From Sipunculus nudus (lineage: Eukaryota > Annelida > Sipuncula > Golfingiida > Sipunculidae), in assembly GCA_026874595.1 (NCBI GenBank), contig CM049307.1, forward strand, positions 19,197,079-19,261,078: a stretch of 64,000 nucleotides of DNA. Reading direction: 5' to 3'. Positions 36,701 to 52,070 of the stretch are shown piece after piece; position 1 is the stretch's first letter; each line of letters begins with the position of its first letter. The notes beneath the pieces were generated by a model that did not search any database, was not told the origin of the DNA, and saw only the letters and a program-made list of their open reading frames with translations. Made by a program: the position numbers and the translations under genes.

Positions 36701-38699
36701 CTCTCATAGAGGACATACACCCACCAACAAAGAGAAAAAGATAGCTCTCATAGAGGACATACACCCACCAACAAAGAGAAAGTGAGAGCTCTCATAGAGG
36801 ACATACACCCACCAACAAAGAGAAAGTGAGAGCTCTCACAGAGGACATACACCAACCAACAAAGAGAACGTGAGAGCTCTCACAGAGGACATACACCCAC
36901 CAACAAAGAGAAAGTGAGAGCTCTCACAGAGGACATACACCCACCAACAAAGAGAAAGTGAGAGCTCTCATAGAGGACATACACCCACCAACAAAGAGAA
37001 AAAAGGAGCTCTCATAGAGGACATACACCCACCAACAAAGAGAAAGTGAGAGCTCTCACAGAGGACATACACCCACCAACAAAGAGAAAGTGAGAGCTCT
37101 CACAGAGGACATACACCCACCAACAAAGAGAAAGTGAGAGCTCTCATAGAGGACATACACCCGCCAACAAAGAGAAAGTGAGAGCTCTCATAGAGGACAT
37201 ACACACACCAACAAAGAGAAAGTGAGAGCTCTCACAGAGGACATACACCCACCAACAAAGAGAAAGTGAGAGCTCTCACAGAGGACATACACCCACCAAC
37301 AAAGAGAAAGTGAGAGCTCTCATAGAGGACATACACCCACCAACAAAGAGAAAGTGAGAGCTCTCACAGAGGACATACACCCACCAACAAAGAGAAAGTG
37401 AGAGCTCTCACAGAGGACATACACCAACCAACAAAGAGAAAAAGAGAGCTCTCATAGAGGACATACACCCACCAACAAAGAGAAAAAGAGAGCTCTCATA
37501 GAGGACATACACCCACCAACAAAGAGAAAGTGAGAGCTCTCATAGAGGACATACACCCACCAACAAAGAGAAAGTGAGAGCTCTCACGGAGGACATACAC
37601 CCACCAACAAAGAGAAAGTGAGAGCTCTCATAGAGGACATACACCCACCAACAAAGAGAAAGTGAGAGCTCTCATAGAGGACATACACCCACCAACAAAG
37701 AGAAAGTGAGAGCTCTCACAGAGGACATACACCCACCAACAAAGAGAAAGTGAGAGCTCTCATAGAGGACATACACCCACCAACAAAGAGAAAGTGAGAG
37801 CTCTCATAGAGGACATACACCCACCAACAAAGAGAAAGTGAGAGCTCTCACAGAGGACATACACCCACCAACAAAGAGAAAGTGAGAGCTCTCATAGCGG
37901 ACATACACCCACCAACAAAGAGAAAGTGAGAGCTCTCACAGAGGACATACACCCACCAACAAAGAGAAAAAGAGAGCTCTCATAGAGGACATACACCCAC
38001 CAACAAAGAGAAAGTGAAAGCTCTCACAGAGGACATACACCCACCAACAAAGAGAAAGTGAGAGCTCTCATAGAGGACATACACCCACCAACAAAGAGAA
38101 AGTGAGAGCTCTCATAGAGGACATACACCCACCAACAAAGAGAAAAAGAGAGCTCTCATAGAGGACATACACCCACCAACAAAGAGAAAGTGAGAGCTCT
38201 CATAGAGGACATACACCCACCAACAAAGAGAAAGTGAGAGCTCTCACATAGGACATACACCCACCAACAAAGAGAAAGTGAGAGCTCTCATAGAGGACAT
38301 ACACCCACCAACAAAGAGAAAGTGAGAGCTCTCACATAGGACATACACCCACCAACAAAGAGAAAGTGAGAGCTCTCATAGAGGACATACACCCACCAAC
38401 AAAGAGAAAGTGAGAGCTCTCATAGAGGACATACACCCACCAACAAAGGGAAAGTGAGCGCTCTCATGGAGGACATACACCCACCAACAAAGAGAAAGTG
38501 AGAGCTCTCATAGAGGACATACACCCACCAACAAAGAGAAAGTGAGAGCTCTCATAGAGGACATACACCCACCAACAAAGAGAAAGTGAGAGCTCTCATA
38601 GAGGACATACACCCACCAACAAAGAGAAAGTGAGAGCTCTCACAGAGGACATACACCCACCAACAAAGAGAAAAAGAGAGCTCTCATAGAGGACATACA

Positions 38700-41600
38700 C
38701 CCACCAACAAAGAGAAAAATAGAGCTCTCATAGAGGACATACACCCACCAACAAAGAGAAAGTGAGAGCTCTCATAGAGGACATACACCCACCAACAAAG
38801 AGAAAGTGAGAGCTCTCACAGAGGACATACACCCACCAACAAAGAGAAAGTGAGAGCTCTCACAGAGGACATACACCCACCAACAAAGAGAAAGTGAGAG
38901 CTCTCATAGAGGACATACACCCACCAACAAAGAGAAAGTGAGAGCTCTCATAGAGGACATATACCCACCAACAAAGAGAAAGTGAGAGCTCTCACAGAGG
39001 ACATACACCCACCAACAAAGAGAAAGTGAGAGCTCTCATAGAGGACATACACCCACCAACAAAGAGAAAGTGAGAGCTCTCATAGAGGACATATACCCAC
39101 CAACAAAGAGAAAGTGAGAGCTCTCACAGAGGACATACACCCACCAACAAAGAGAAAGTGAGAGCTCTCATAGAGGACATACACCAACCAACAAAGAGAA
39201 AGTGAGAGCTCTCATAGAGGACATACACCCACCAACAAAGAGAAAGTGAGAGCTCTCACAGAGGACATACACCCACCAACAAAGAGAAAGTGAGAGCTCT
39301 CATAGAGGACATACACCCACCAACAAAGAGAAAGTGAGAGCTCTCATAGAGGACATACACCCACCAACAAAGAGAAAAAGAGAGCTCTCATAGAGGACAT
39401 ACACCCACCAACAAAGAGAAAGTGAGAACTCTCATAGAGGACATACACCAACCAACAAAGAGAAAGTGAGAGCTCTCACAGAGGACATACACCCACCAAC
39501 AAAGAGAAAGTGAGAGCTCTCATAGAGGACATACACCCACCAACAAAGAGAAAGTGAGAGCTCTCATAGAGGACATACACCCACCAACAAAGAGAAAGTG
39601 AGAGCTCTCACAGAGGACATACACCCACCAACCAAGAGAAAGTGAGAGCTCTCATAGAGGACATACACCCACCAACAAAGAGAAAGTGAGAGCTCTCATA
39701 GAGGACATACACCCACCAACAAAGAGAAAGTGAGAGCTCTCACAGAGAACATACACCCACCAACAAAGAGAAAGTGAGAGCTCTCATAGAGGACATACAC
39801 CCACCAACAAAGAGAAAGTGAGAGCTCTCATAGAGGACATACACCCACCAACAAAGAGAAAGTGAGAGCTCTCACAGAGGACATACACCTACCAACAAAG
39901 AGAAAGTGAGAGCTCTCATAGAGGACATACACCCACCAACCAAGAGAAAGTGAGAGCTCTCATAGAGGACATACACCCACCAACAAAGAGAAAGTGAGAG
40001 CTCTCACAGAGGACATACACCCACTAACAAAGAGAAAGTGAGAGCTCTCATAGAGGACATACACCCACCAACAAAGAGAAAGTGAGAGCTCTCACAGAGG
40101 ACATACACCCACCAACAAAGAGAAAAAGACAGCTCTCATAGAGGACATACACCCACCAACAAAGAGAAAGTGAGAGCTCTCACAGAGGACATACACCCAC
40201 CAACAAAGAGAAAGTGAGAGCTCTCACAGAGGACATACACCCACCAACAAAGAGAAAGTGAGAGCTCTCATAGAGGACATACACCCACCAACAAAGAGAA
40301 AGTGAGAGCTCTCACAGAGGACATACACCCACCCACAAAGGGAAAGTGAGCGCTCTCATAGAGGACATACACCCACCAACAAAGAGAAAGTGAGAGCTCT
40401 CATAGAGGACATACACCCACCAACAAAGAGAAAGTGAGAGCTCTCACAGAGGACATACACCCACCAACAAAGAGAAAGTGAGAGCTCTCACAGAGGACAT
40501 ACACCCACCAACAAAGAGAAAGTGAGAGCTCTCATAGAGGACATACACCCACCAACAAAGAGAAAGTGAGAGCTCTCACAGAGGACATACACCCACCAAC
40601 AAAGAGAAAGTGAGAGCTCTCACAGAGGACATACACCCACCAACAAAGAGAAAAAGAGAGCTCTCATAGAGGACATACACCCACCAACAAAGAGAAAAAG
40701 AGAGCTCTCATAGAGGACATACACCCACCAACAAAGAGAAAGTGAGAGCTCTCATAGAGGACATACACCCACCAACAAAGAGAAAGTGAGAGCTCTCACG
40801 GAGGACATACACCCACCAACAAAGAGAAAGTGAGAGCTCTCATAGAGGACATACACCCACCAACAAAGAGAAAGTGAGAGCTCTCATAGAGGACATACAC
40901 CCACCAACAAAGAGAAAGTGAGAGCTCTCACAGAGGACATACACCCACCAACAAAGAGAAAGTGAGAGCTCTCATAGAGGACATACACCCACCAACAAAG
41001 AGAAAGTGAGAGCTCTCATAGAGGACATACACCCACCAACAAAGAGAAAGTGAGAGCTCTCACAGAGGACATACACCCACCAACAAAGAGAAAGTGAGAG
41101 CTCTCATAGAGGACATACACGCACCAACAAAGAGAAAGTGAGAGCTCTCATAGAGGACATACACGCACCAACAAAGAGAAAGTGAGAGCTCTCACAGAGG
41201 ACATACACCCACCAACAAAGAGAAAAAGAGAGCTCTCATAGAGGACATACACCCACCAACAAAGAGAAAGTGAAAGCTCTCACAGAGGACATACACCCAC
41301 CAACAAAGAGAAAGTGAGAGCTCTCATAGAGGACATACACCCACCAACAAAGAGAAAGTGAGAGCTCTCATAGAGGACATACACCCACCAACAAAGAGAA
41401 AAAGAGAGCTCTCATAGAGGACATACACCCACCAACAAAGAGAAAGTGAGAGCTCTCATAGAGGACATACACCCACCAACAAAGAGAAAGTGAGAGCTCT
41501 CACATAGGACATACACCCACCAACAAAGAGAAAGTGAGAGCTCTCATAGAGGACATACACCCACCAACAAAGAGAAAGTGAGAGCTCTCATAGAGGACAT

Positions 41601-44600
41601 ACACCCACCAACAAAGAGAAAGTGAGAGCTCTCATAGAGGACATACACCCACCAACAAAGAGAAAGTGAGCGCTCTCATAGAGGACATACACCCACCAAC
41701 AAAGAGAAAGTGAGAGCTCTCATAGAGGACATACACCCACCAACAAAGAGAAAGTGAGAGCTCTCATAGAGGACATACACCCACCAACAAAGAGAAAGTG
41801 AGAGCTCTCATAGAGGACATACACCCACCAACAAAGAGAAAGTGAGAGCTCTCACAGAGGACATACACCCACCAACAAAGAGAAAAAGAGAGCTCTCATA
41901 GAGGACATACACCCACCAACAAAGAGAAAAATAGAGCTCTCATAGAGGACATACACCCACCAACAAAGAGAAAGTGAGAGCTCTCATAGAGGACATACAC
42001 CCACCAACAAAGAGAAAGTGAGAGCTCTCACAGAGGACATACACCCACCAACAAAGAGAAAGTGAGAGCTCTCACAGAGGACATACACCCACCAACAAAG
42101 AGAAAGTGAGAGCTCTCATAGAGGACATACACCCACCAACAAAGAGAAAGTGAGAGCTCTCATAGAGGACATATACCCACCAACAAAGAGAAAGTGACAG
42201 CTCTCACAGAGGACATACACCCACCAACAAAGAGAAAGTGAGAGCTCTCATAGAGGACATACACCCACCAACAAAGAGAAAGTGAGAGCTCTCATAGAGG
42301 ACATATACCCACCAACAAAGAGAAAGTGAGAGCTCTCACAGAGGACATACACCCACCAACAAAGAGAAAGTGAGAGCTCTCATAGAGGACATACACCAAC
42401 CAACAAAGAGAAAGTGAGAGCTCTCATAGAGGACATACACCCACCAACAAAGAGAAAGTGAGAGCTCTCACAGAGGACATACACCCACCAACAAAGAGAA
42501 AGTGAGAGCTCTCATAGAGGACATACACCCACCAACAAAGAGAAAGTGAGAGCTCTCATAGAGGACATACACCCACCAACAAAGAGAAAAAGAGAGCTCT
42601 CATAGAGGACATACACCCACCAACAAAGAGAAAGTGAGAACTCTCATAGAGGACATACACCAACCAACAAAGAGAAAGTGAGAGCTCTCACAGAGGACAT
42701 ACACCCACCAACAAAGAGAAAGTGAGAGCTCTCATAGAGGACATACACCCACCAACAAAGAGAAAGTGAGAGCTCTCATAGAGGACATACACCCACCAAC
42801 AAAGAGAAAGTGAGAGCTCTCATAGAGGACATACACCCACCAACAAAGAGAAAGTGAGAGCTCTCACAGAGGACATACACCCACTAACAAAGAGAAAGTG
42901 AGAGCTCTCATAGAGGACATACACCCACCAACAAAGAGAAAGTGAGAGCTCTCACATAGGACATACACCCACCAACAAAGAGAAAGTGAGAGCTCTCATA
43001 GAGGACATACACCCACCAACAAAGAGAAAGTGAGAGCTCTCACAGAGGACATACACCCACCAACAAAGAGAAAGTGAGAGCTCTCATAGAGGACATACAC
43101 CCACCAACAAAGAGAAAGTGAGAGCTCTCATAGAGGACATACACCCACCAACAAAGAGAAAGTGAGAGCTCTCACAGAGGACATACACCCACCAACAAAG
43201 AGAAAGTGAGAGCTCTCATAGAGGACATACACCCACCAACCAAGAGAAAGTGAGAGCTCTCATAGAGGACATACACCCACCAACAAAGAGAAAGTGAGAG
43301 CTCTCACAGAGGACATACACCCACTAACAAAGAGAAAGTGAGAGCTCTCATAGAGGACATACACCCACCAACAAAGAGAAAGTGAGAGCTCTCACATAGG
43401 ACATACACCCACCAACAAAGAGAAAAAGACAGCTCTCATAGAGGACATACACCCACCAACAAAGAGAAAGTGAGAGCTCTCACAGAGGACATACACCCAC
43501 CAACAAAGAGAAAGTGAGAGCTCTCACAGAGGACATACACCCACCAACAAAGAGAAAGTGAGAGCTCTCATAGAGGACATACACCCACCAACAAAGAGAA
43601 AGTGAGAGCTCTCACAGAGGACATACACCCACCAACAAAGAGAAAGTGAGAGCTCTCACAGAGGACATACACCCACCAACAAAGAGAAAAAGAGAGCTCT
43701 CATAGAGGACATACACCCACCAACAAAGAGAAAAAGAGAGCTCTCATAGAGGACATACACCCACCAACAAAGAGAAAGTGAGAGCTCTCATAGAGGACAT
43801 ACACCCACCAACAAAGAGAAAGTGAGAGCTCTCACGGAGGACATACAACCACCAACAAAGAGAAAGTGAGAGCTCTCATAGAGGACATACACCCACCAAC
43901 AAAGAGAAAGTGAGAGCTCTCATAGAGGACATACACCCACCAACAAAGAGAAAGTGAGAGCTCTCACAGAGGACATACACCCACCAACAAAGAGAAAGTG
44001 AGAGCTCTCATAGAGGACATACACCCACCAACAAAGAGAAAGTGAGAGCTCTCATAGAGGACATACACCCACCAACAAAGAGAAAGTGAGAGCTCTCACA
44101 GAGGACATACACCCACCAACAAAGAGAAAGTGAGAGCTCTCATAGAGGACATACACGCACCAACAAAGAGAAAGTGAGAGCTCTCACAGAGGACATACAC
44201 CCACCAACAAAGAGAAAAAGAGAGCTCTCATAGAGGACATACACCCACCAACAAAGAGAAAGTGAAAGCTCTCACAGAGGACATACACCCACCAACAAAG
44301 AGAAAGTGAGAGCTCTCATAGAGGACATACACCCACCAACAAAGAGAAAGTGAGAGCTCTCATAGAGGACATACACCCACCAACAAAGAGAAAAAGAGAG
44401 CTCTCATAGAGGACATACACCCACCAACAAAGAGAAAGTGAGAGCTCTCATAGAGGACATACACCCACCAACAAAGAGAAAGTGAGAGCTCTCACATTGG
44501 ACATACACCCACCAACAAAGAGAAAGTGAGAGCTCTCATAGAGGACATACACCCACCAACAAAGAGAAAGTGAGAGCTCTCACAGAGGACATACACCCAC

Positions 44601-47600
44601 CAACAAAGAGAAAGTGAGAGCTCTCATAGAGGACATACACCCACCAACAAAGAGAAAGTGAGAGCTCTCATAGAGGACATACACCCACCAACAAAGGGAA
44701 AGTGAGCGCTCTCATGGAGGACATACACCCACCAACAAAGAGAAAGTGAGAGCTCTCATAGAGGACATACACCCACCAACAAAGAGAAAGTGAGAGCTCT
44801 CACAGAGGACATACACCCACCAACAAAGAGAAAGTGAGAGCTCTCATAGAGGACATACACCCACCAACAAAGAGAAAGTGAGAGCTCTCATAGAGGACAT
44901 ACACCCACCAACAAAGAGAAAGTGAGAGCTCTCACAGAGGACATACACCCACCAACAAAGAGAAAGTGAGAGCTCTCATAGAGGACATACACCCACCAAC
45001 CAAGAGAAAGTGAGAGCTCTCATAGAAGACATACACCCACCAACAAAGAGAAAGTGAGAGCTCTCACAGAGGACATACACCCACTAACAAAGAGAAAGTG
45101 AGAGCTCTCATAGAGGACATACACCCACCAACAAAGAGAAAGTGAGAGCTCTCACATAGGACATACACCCACCAACAAAGAGAAAAAGACAGCTCTCATA
45201 GAGGACATACACCCACCAACAAAGGGAAAGTGAGAGCTCTCACAGAGGACATACACCCACCAACAAAGAGAAAGTGAGAGCTCTCACAGAGGACATACAC
45301 CCACCAACAAAGAGAAAGTGAGAGCTCTCATAGAGGACATACACCCACCAACAAAGAGAAAAAGAGAGCTCTCATAGAGGACATACACCCACCAACAAAG
45401 AGAAAAATAGAGCTCTCATAGAGGACATACACCCACCAACAAAGAGAAAGTGAGAGCTCTCATAGAGGACATACACCCACCAACAAAGAGAAAGTGAGAG
45501 CTCTCACAGAGGACATACACCCACCAACAAAGAGAAAGTGAGAGCTCTCACAGAGGACATACACCCACCAACAAAGAGAAAGTGAGAGCTCTCATAGAGG
45601 ACATACACCCACCAACAAAGAGAAAGTGAGAGCTCTCATAGAGGACATATACCCACCAACAAAGAGAAAGTGAGAGCTCTCACAGAGGACATACACCCAC
45701 CAACAAAGAGAAAGTGAGAGCTCTCATAGAGGACATACACCCACCAACAAAGAGAAAGTGAGAGCTCTCATAGAGGACATATACCCACCAACAAAGAGAA
45801 AGTGAGAGCTCTCACAGAGGACATACACCCACCAACAAAGAGAAAGTGAGAGCTCTCATAGAGGACATACACCAACCAACAAAGAGAAAGTGAGAGCTCT
45901 CATAGAGGACATACACCCACCAACAAAGAGAAAGTGAGAGCTCTCACAGAGGACATACACCCACCAACAAAGAGAAAGTGAGAGCTCTCATAGAGGACAT
46001 ACACCCACCAACAAAGAGAAAGTGAGAGCTCTCATAGAGGACATACACCCACCAACAAAGAGAAAAAGAGAGCTCTCATAGAGGACATACACCCACCAAC
46101 AAAGAGAAAGTGAGAACTCTCATAGAGGACATACACCAACCAACAAAGAGAAAGTGAGAGCTCTCACAGAGGACATACACCCACCAACAAAGAGAAAGTG
46201 AGAGCTCTCATAGAGGACATACACCCACCAACAAAGAGAAAGTGAGAGCTCTCATAGAGGACATACACCCACCAACAAAGAGAAAGTGAGAGCTCTCACA
46301 GAGGACATACACCCACCAACCAAGAGAAAGTGAGAGCTCTCATAGAGGACATACACCCACCAACAAAGAGAAAGTGAGAGCTCTCATAGAGGACATACAC
46401 CCACCAACAAAGAGAAAGTGAGAGCTCTCACAGAGAACATACACCCACCAACAAAGAGAAAGTGAGAGCTCTCATAGAGGACATACACCCACCAACAAAG
46501 AGAAAGTGAGAGCTCTCATAGAGGACATACACCCACCAACAAAGAGAAAGTGAGAGCTCTCACAGAGGACATACACCTACCAACAAAGAGAAAGTGAGAG
46601 CTCTCATAGAGGACATACACCCACCAACCAAGAGAAAGTGAGAGCTCTCATAGAGGACATACACCCACCAACAAAGAGAAAGTGAGAGCTCTCACAGAGG
46701 ACATACACCCACTAACAAAGAGAAAGTGAGAGCTCTCATAGAGGACATACACCCACCAACAAAGAGAAAGTGAGAGCTCTCACAGAGGACATACACCCAC
46801 CAACAAAGAGAAAAAGACAGCTCTCATAGAGGACATACACCCACCAACAAAGAGAAAGTGAGAGCTCTCACAGAGGACATACACCCACCAACAAAGAGAA
46901 AGTGAGAGCTCTCACAGAGGACATACACCCACCAACAAAGAGAAAGTGAGAGCTCTCATAGAGGACATACACCCACCAACAAAGAGAAAGTGAGAGCTCT
47001 CACAGAGGACATACACCCACCCACAAAGGGAAAGTGAGCGCTCTCATAGAGGACATACACCCACCAACAAAGAGAAAGTGAGAGCTCTCATAGAGGACAT
47101 ACACCCACCAACAAAGAGAAAGTGAGAGCTCTCACAGAGGACATACACCCACCAACAAAGAGAAAGTGAGAGCTCTCACAGAGGACATACACCCACCAAC
47201 AAAGAGAAAGTGAGAGCTCTCATAGAGGACATACACCCACCAACAAAGAGAAAGTGAGAGCTCTCACAGAGGACATACACCCACCAACAAAGAGAAAGTG
47301 AGAGCTCTCACAGAGGACATACACCCACCAACAAAGAGAAAAAGAGAGCTCTCATAGAGGACATACACCCACCAACAAAGAGAAAAAGAGAGCTCTCATA
47401 GAGGACATACACCCACCAACAAAGAGAAAGTGAGAGCTCTCATAGAGGACATACACCCACCAACAAAGAGAAAGTGAGAGCTCTCACGGAGGACATACAC
47501 CCACCAACAAAGAGAAAGTGAGAGCTCTCATAGAGGACATACACCCACCAACAAAGAGAAAGTGAGAGCTCTCATAGAGGACATACACCCACCAACAAAG

Positions 47601-50600
47601 AGAAAGTGAGAGCTCTCACAGAGGACATACACCCACCAACAAAGAGAAAGTGAGAGCTCTCATAGAGGACATACACCCACCAACAAAGAGAAAGTGAGAG
47701 CTCTCATAGAGGACATACACCCACCAACAAAGAGAAAGTGAGAGCTCTCACAGAGGACATACACCCACCAACAAAGAGAAAGTGAGAGCTCTCATAGAGG
47801 ACATACACGCACCAACAAAGAGAAAGTGAGAGCTCTCATAGAGGACATACACGCACCAACAAAGAGAAAGTGAGAGCTCTCACAGAGGACATACACCCAC
47901 CAACAAAGAGAAAAAGAGAGCTCTCATAGAGGACATACACCCACCAACAAAGAGAAAGTGAAAGCTCTCACAGAGGACATACACCCACCAACAAAGAGAA
48001 AGTGAGAGCTCTCATAGAGGACATACACCCACCAACAAAGAGAAAGTGAGAGCTCTCATAGAGGACATACACCCACCAACAAAGAGAAAAAGAGAGCTCT
48101 CATAGAGGACATACACCCACCAACAAAGAGAAAGTGAGAGCTCTCATAGAGGACATACACCCACCAACAAAGAGAAAGTGAGAGCTCTCACATAGGACAT
48201 ACACCCACCAACAAAGAGAAAGTGAGAGCTCTCATAGAGGACATACACCCACCAACAAAGAGAAAGTGAGAGCTCTCATAGAGGACATACACCCACCAAC
48301 AAAGAGAAAGTGAGAGCTCTCATAGAGGACATACACCCACCAACAAAGAGAAAGTGAGCGCTCTCATAGAGGACATACACCCACCAACAAAGAGAAAGTG
48401 AGAGCTCTCATAGAGGACATACACCCACCAACAAAGAGAAAGTGAGAGCTCTCATAGAGGACATACACCCACCAACAAAGAGAAAGTGAGAGCTCTCATA
48501 GAGGACATACACCCACCAACAAAGAGAAAGTGAGAGCTCTCACAGAGGACATACACCCACCAACAAAGAGAAAAAGAGAGCTCTCATAGAGGACATACAC
48601 CCACCAACAAAGAGAAAAATAGAGCTCTCATAGAGGACATACACCCACCAACAAAGAGAAAGTGAGAGCTCTCATAGAGGACATACACCCACCAACAAAG
48701 AGAAAGTGAGAGCTCTCACAGAGGACATACACCCACCAACAAAGAGAAAGTGAGAGCTCTCACAGAGGACATACACCCACCAACAAAGAGAAAGTGAGAG
48801 CTCTCATAGAGGACATACACCCACCAACAAAGAGAAAGTGAGAGCTCTCATAGAGGACATATACCCACCAACAAAGAGAAAGTGACAGCTCTCACAGAGG
48901 ACATACACCCACCAACAAAGAGAAAGTGAGAGCTCTCATAGAGGACATACACCCACCAACAAAGAGAAAGTGAGAGCTCTCATAGAGGACATATACCCAC
49001 CAACAAAGAGAAAGTGAGAGCTCTCACAGAGGACATACACCCACCAACAAAGAGAAAGTGAGAGCTCTCATAGAGGACATACACCAACCAACAAAGAGAA
49101 AGTGAGAGCTCTCATAGAGGACATACACCCACCAACAAAGAGAAAGTGAGAGCTCTCACAGAGGACATACACCCACCAACAAAGAGAAAGTGAGAGCTCT
49201 CATAGAGGACATACACCCACCAACAAAGAGAAAGTGAGAGCTCTCATAGAGGACATACACCCACCAACAAAGAGAAAAAGAGAGCTCTCATAGAGGACAT
49301 ACACCCACCAACAAAGAGAAAGTGAGAACTCTCATAGAGGACATACACCAACCAACAAAGAGAAAGTGAGAGCTCTCACAGAGGACATACACCCACCAAC
49401 AAAGAGAAAGTGAGAGCTCTCATAGAGGACATACACCCACCAACAAAGAGAAAGTGAGAGCTCTCATAGAGGACATACACCCACCAACAAAGAGAAAGTG
49501 AGAGCTCTCATAGAGGACATACACCCACCAACAAAGAGAAAGTGAGAGCTCTCACAGAGGACATACACCCACTAACAAAGAGAAAGTGAGAGCTCTCATA
49601 GAGGACATACACCCACCAACAAAGAGAAAGTGAGAGCTCTCACATAGGACATACACCCACCAACAAAGAGAAAGTGAGAGCTCTCATAGAGGACATACAC
49701 CCACCAACAAAGAGAAAGTGAGAGCTCTCACAGAGGACATACACCCACCAACAAAGAGAAAGTGAGAGCTCTCATAGAGGACATACACCCACCAACAAAG
49801 AGAAAGTGAGAGCTCTCATAGAGGACATACACCCACCAACAAAGAGAAAGTGAGAGCTCTCACAGAGGACATACACCCACCAACAAAGAGAAAGTGAGAG
49901 CTCTCATAGAGGACATACACCCACCAACCAAGAGAAAGTGAGAGCTCTCATAGAGGACATACACCCACCAACAAAGAGAAAGTGAGAGCTCTCACAGAGG
50001 ACATACACCCACTAACAAAGAGAAAGTGAGAGCTCTCATAGAGGACATACACCCACCAACAAAGAGAAAGTGAGAGCTCTCACATAGGACATACACCCAC
50101 CAACAAAGAGAAAAAGACAGCTCTCATAGAGGACATACACCCACCAACAAAGAGAAAGTGAGAGCTCTCACAGAGGACATACACCCACCAACAAAGAGAA
50201 AGTGAGAGCTCTCACAGAGGACATACACCCACCAACAAAGAGAAAGTGAGAGCTCTCATAGAGGACATACACCCACCAACAAAGAGAAAGTGAGAGCTCT
50301 CACAGAGGACATACACCCACCAACAAAGAGAAAGTGAGAGCTCTCACAGAGGACATACACCCACCAACAAAGAGAAAAAGAGAGCTCTCATAGAGGACAT
50401 ACACCCACCAACAAAGAGAAAAAGAGAGCTCTCATAGAGGACATACACCCACCAACAAAGAGAAAGTGAGAGCTCTCATAGAGGACATACACCCACCAAC
50501 AAAGAGAAAGTGAGAGCTCTCACGGAGGACATACAACCACCAACAAAGAGAAAGTGAGAGCTCTCATAGAGGACATACACCCACCAACAAAGAGAAAGTG

Positions 50601-52070
50601 AGAGCTCTCATAGAGGACATACACCCACCAACAAAGAGAAAGTGAGAGCTCTCACAGAGGACATACACCCACCAACAAAGAGAAAGTGAGAGCTCTCATA
50701 GAGGACATACACCCACCAACAAAGAGAAAGTGAGAGCTCTCATAGAGGACATACACCCACCAACAAAGAGAAAGTGAGAGCTCTCACAGAGGACATACAC
50801 CCACCAACAAAGAGAAAGTGAGAGCTCTCATAGAGGACATACACGCACCAACAAAGAGAAAGTGAGAGCTCTCACAGAGGACATACACCCACCAACAAAG
50901 AGAAAAAGAGAGCTCTCATAGAGGACATACACCCACCAACAAAGAGAAAGTGAAAGCTCTCACAGAGGACATACACCCACCAACAAAGAGAAAGTGAGAG
51001 CTCTCATAGAGGACATACACCCACCAACAAAGAGAAAGTGAGAGCTCTCATAGAGGACATACACCCACCAACAAAGAGAAAAAGAGAGCTCTCATAGAGG
51101 ACATACACCCACCAACAAAGAGAAAGTGAGAGCTCTCATAGAGGACATACACCCACCAACAAAGAGAAAGTGAGAGCTCTCACATTGGACATACACCCAC
51201 CAACAAAGAGAAAGTGAGAGCTCTCATAGAGGACATACACCCACCAACAAAGAGAAAGTGAGAGCTCTCACAGAGGACATACACCCACCAACAAAGAGAA
51301 AGTGAGAGCTCTCATAGAGGACATACACCCACCAACAAAGAGAAAGTGAGAGCTCTCATAGAGGACATACACCCACCAACAAAGGGAAAGTGAGCGCTCT
51401 CATGGAGGACATACACCCACCAACAAAGAGAAAGTGAGAGCTCTCATAGAGGACATACACCCACCAACAAAGAGAAAGTGAGAGCTCTCACAGAGGACAT
51501 ACACCCACCAACAAAGAGAAAGTGAGAGCTCTCATAGAGGACATACACCCACCAACAAAGAGAAAGTGAGAGCTCTCATAGAGGACATACACCCACCAAC
51601 AAAGAGAAAGTGAGAGCTCTCACAGAGGACATACACCCACCAACAAAGAGAAAGTGAGAGCTCTCATAGAGGACATACACCCACCAACCAAGAGAAAGTG
51701 AGAGCTCTCATAGAAGACATACACCCACCAACAAAGAGAAAGTGAGAGCTCTCACAGAGGACATACACCCACTAACAAAGAGAAAGTGAGAGCTCTCATA
51801 GAGGACATACACCCACCAACAAAGAGAAAGTGAGAGCTCTCACATAGGACATACACCCACCAACAAAGAGAAAAAGACAGCTCTCATAGAGGACATACAC
51901 CCACCAACAAAGGGAAAGTGAGAGCTCTCACAGAGGACATACACCCACCAACAAAGAGAAAGTGAGAGCTCTCACAGAGGACATACACCCACCAACAAAG
52001 AGAAAGTGAGAGCTCTCATAGAGGACATACACCCACCAACAAAGAGAAAGTGAGAGCTCTCACAGAGGAC
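38700..52070. repeat. 6688-bp (152-monomer) higher-order repeat, two tandem copies
   Basis: Ten rare monomer variants recur at exactly +6688 bp: 38720 to 45408, 39941 to 46629, 40128 to 46816, 40340 to 47028, 41932 to 48620, 43241 to 49929, 43428 to 50116, 44696 to 51384, 45001 to 51689, and 45188 to 51876. The variants are of different types (AAAAATAGAG, ACCAAGAG, AAAAAGACAG, CCCACAAAGGG, GGGAAAGTGAGCG). A further partial copy lies at +7700 (46629 to 54329, 46816 to 54516, 47028 to 54728). Confidence 0.9.
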
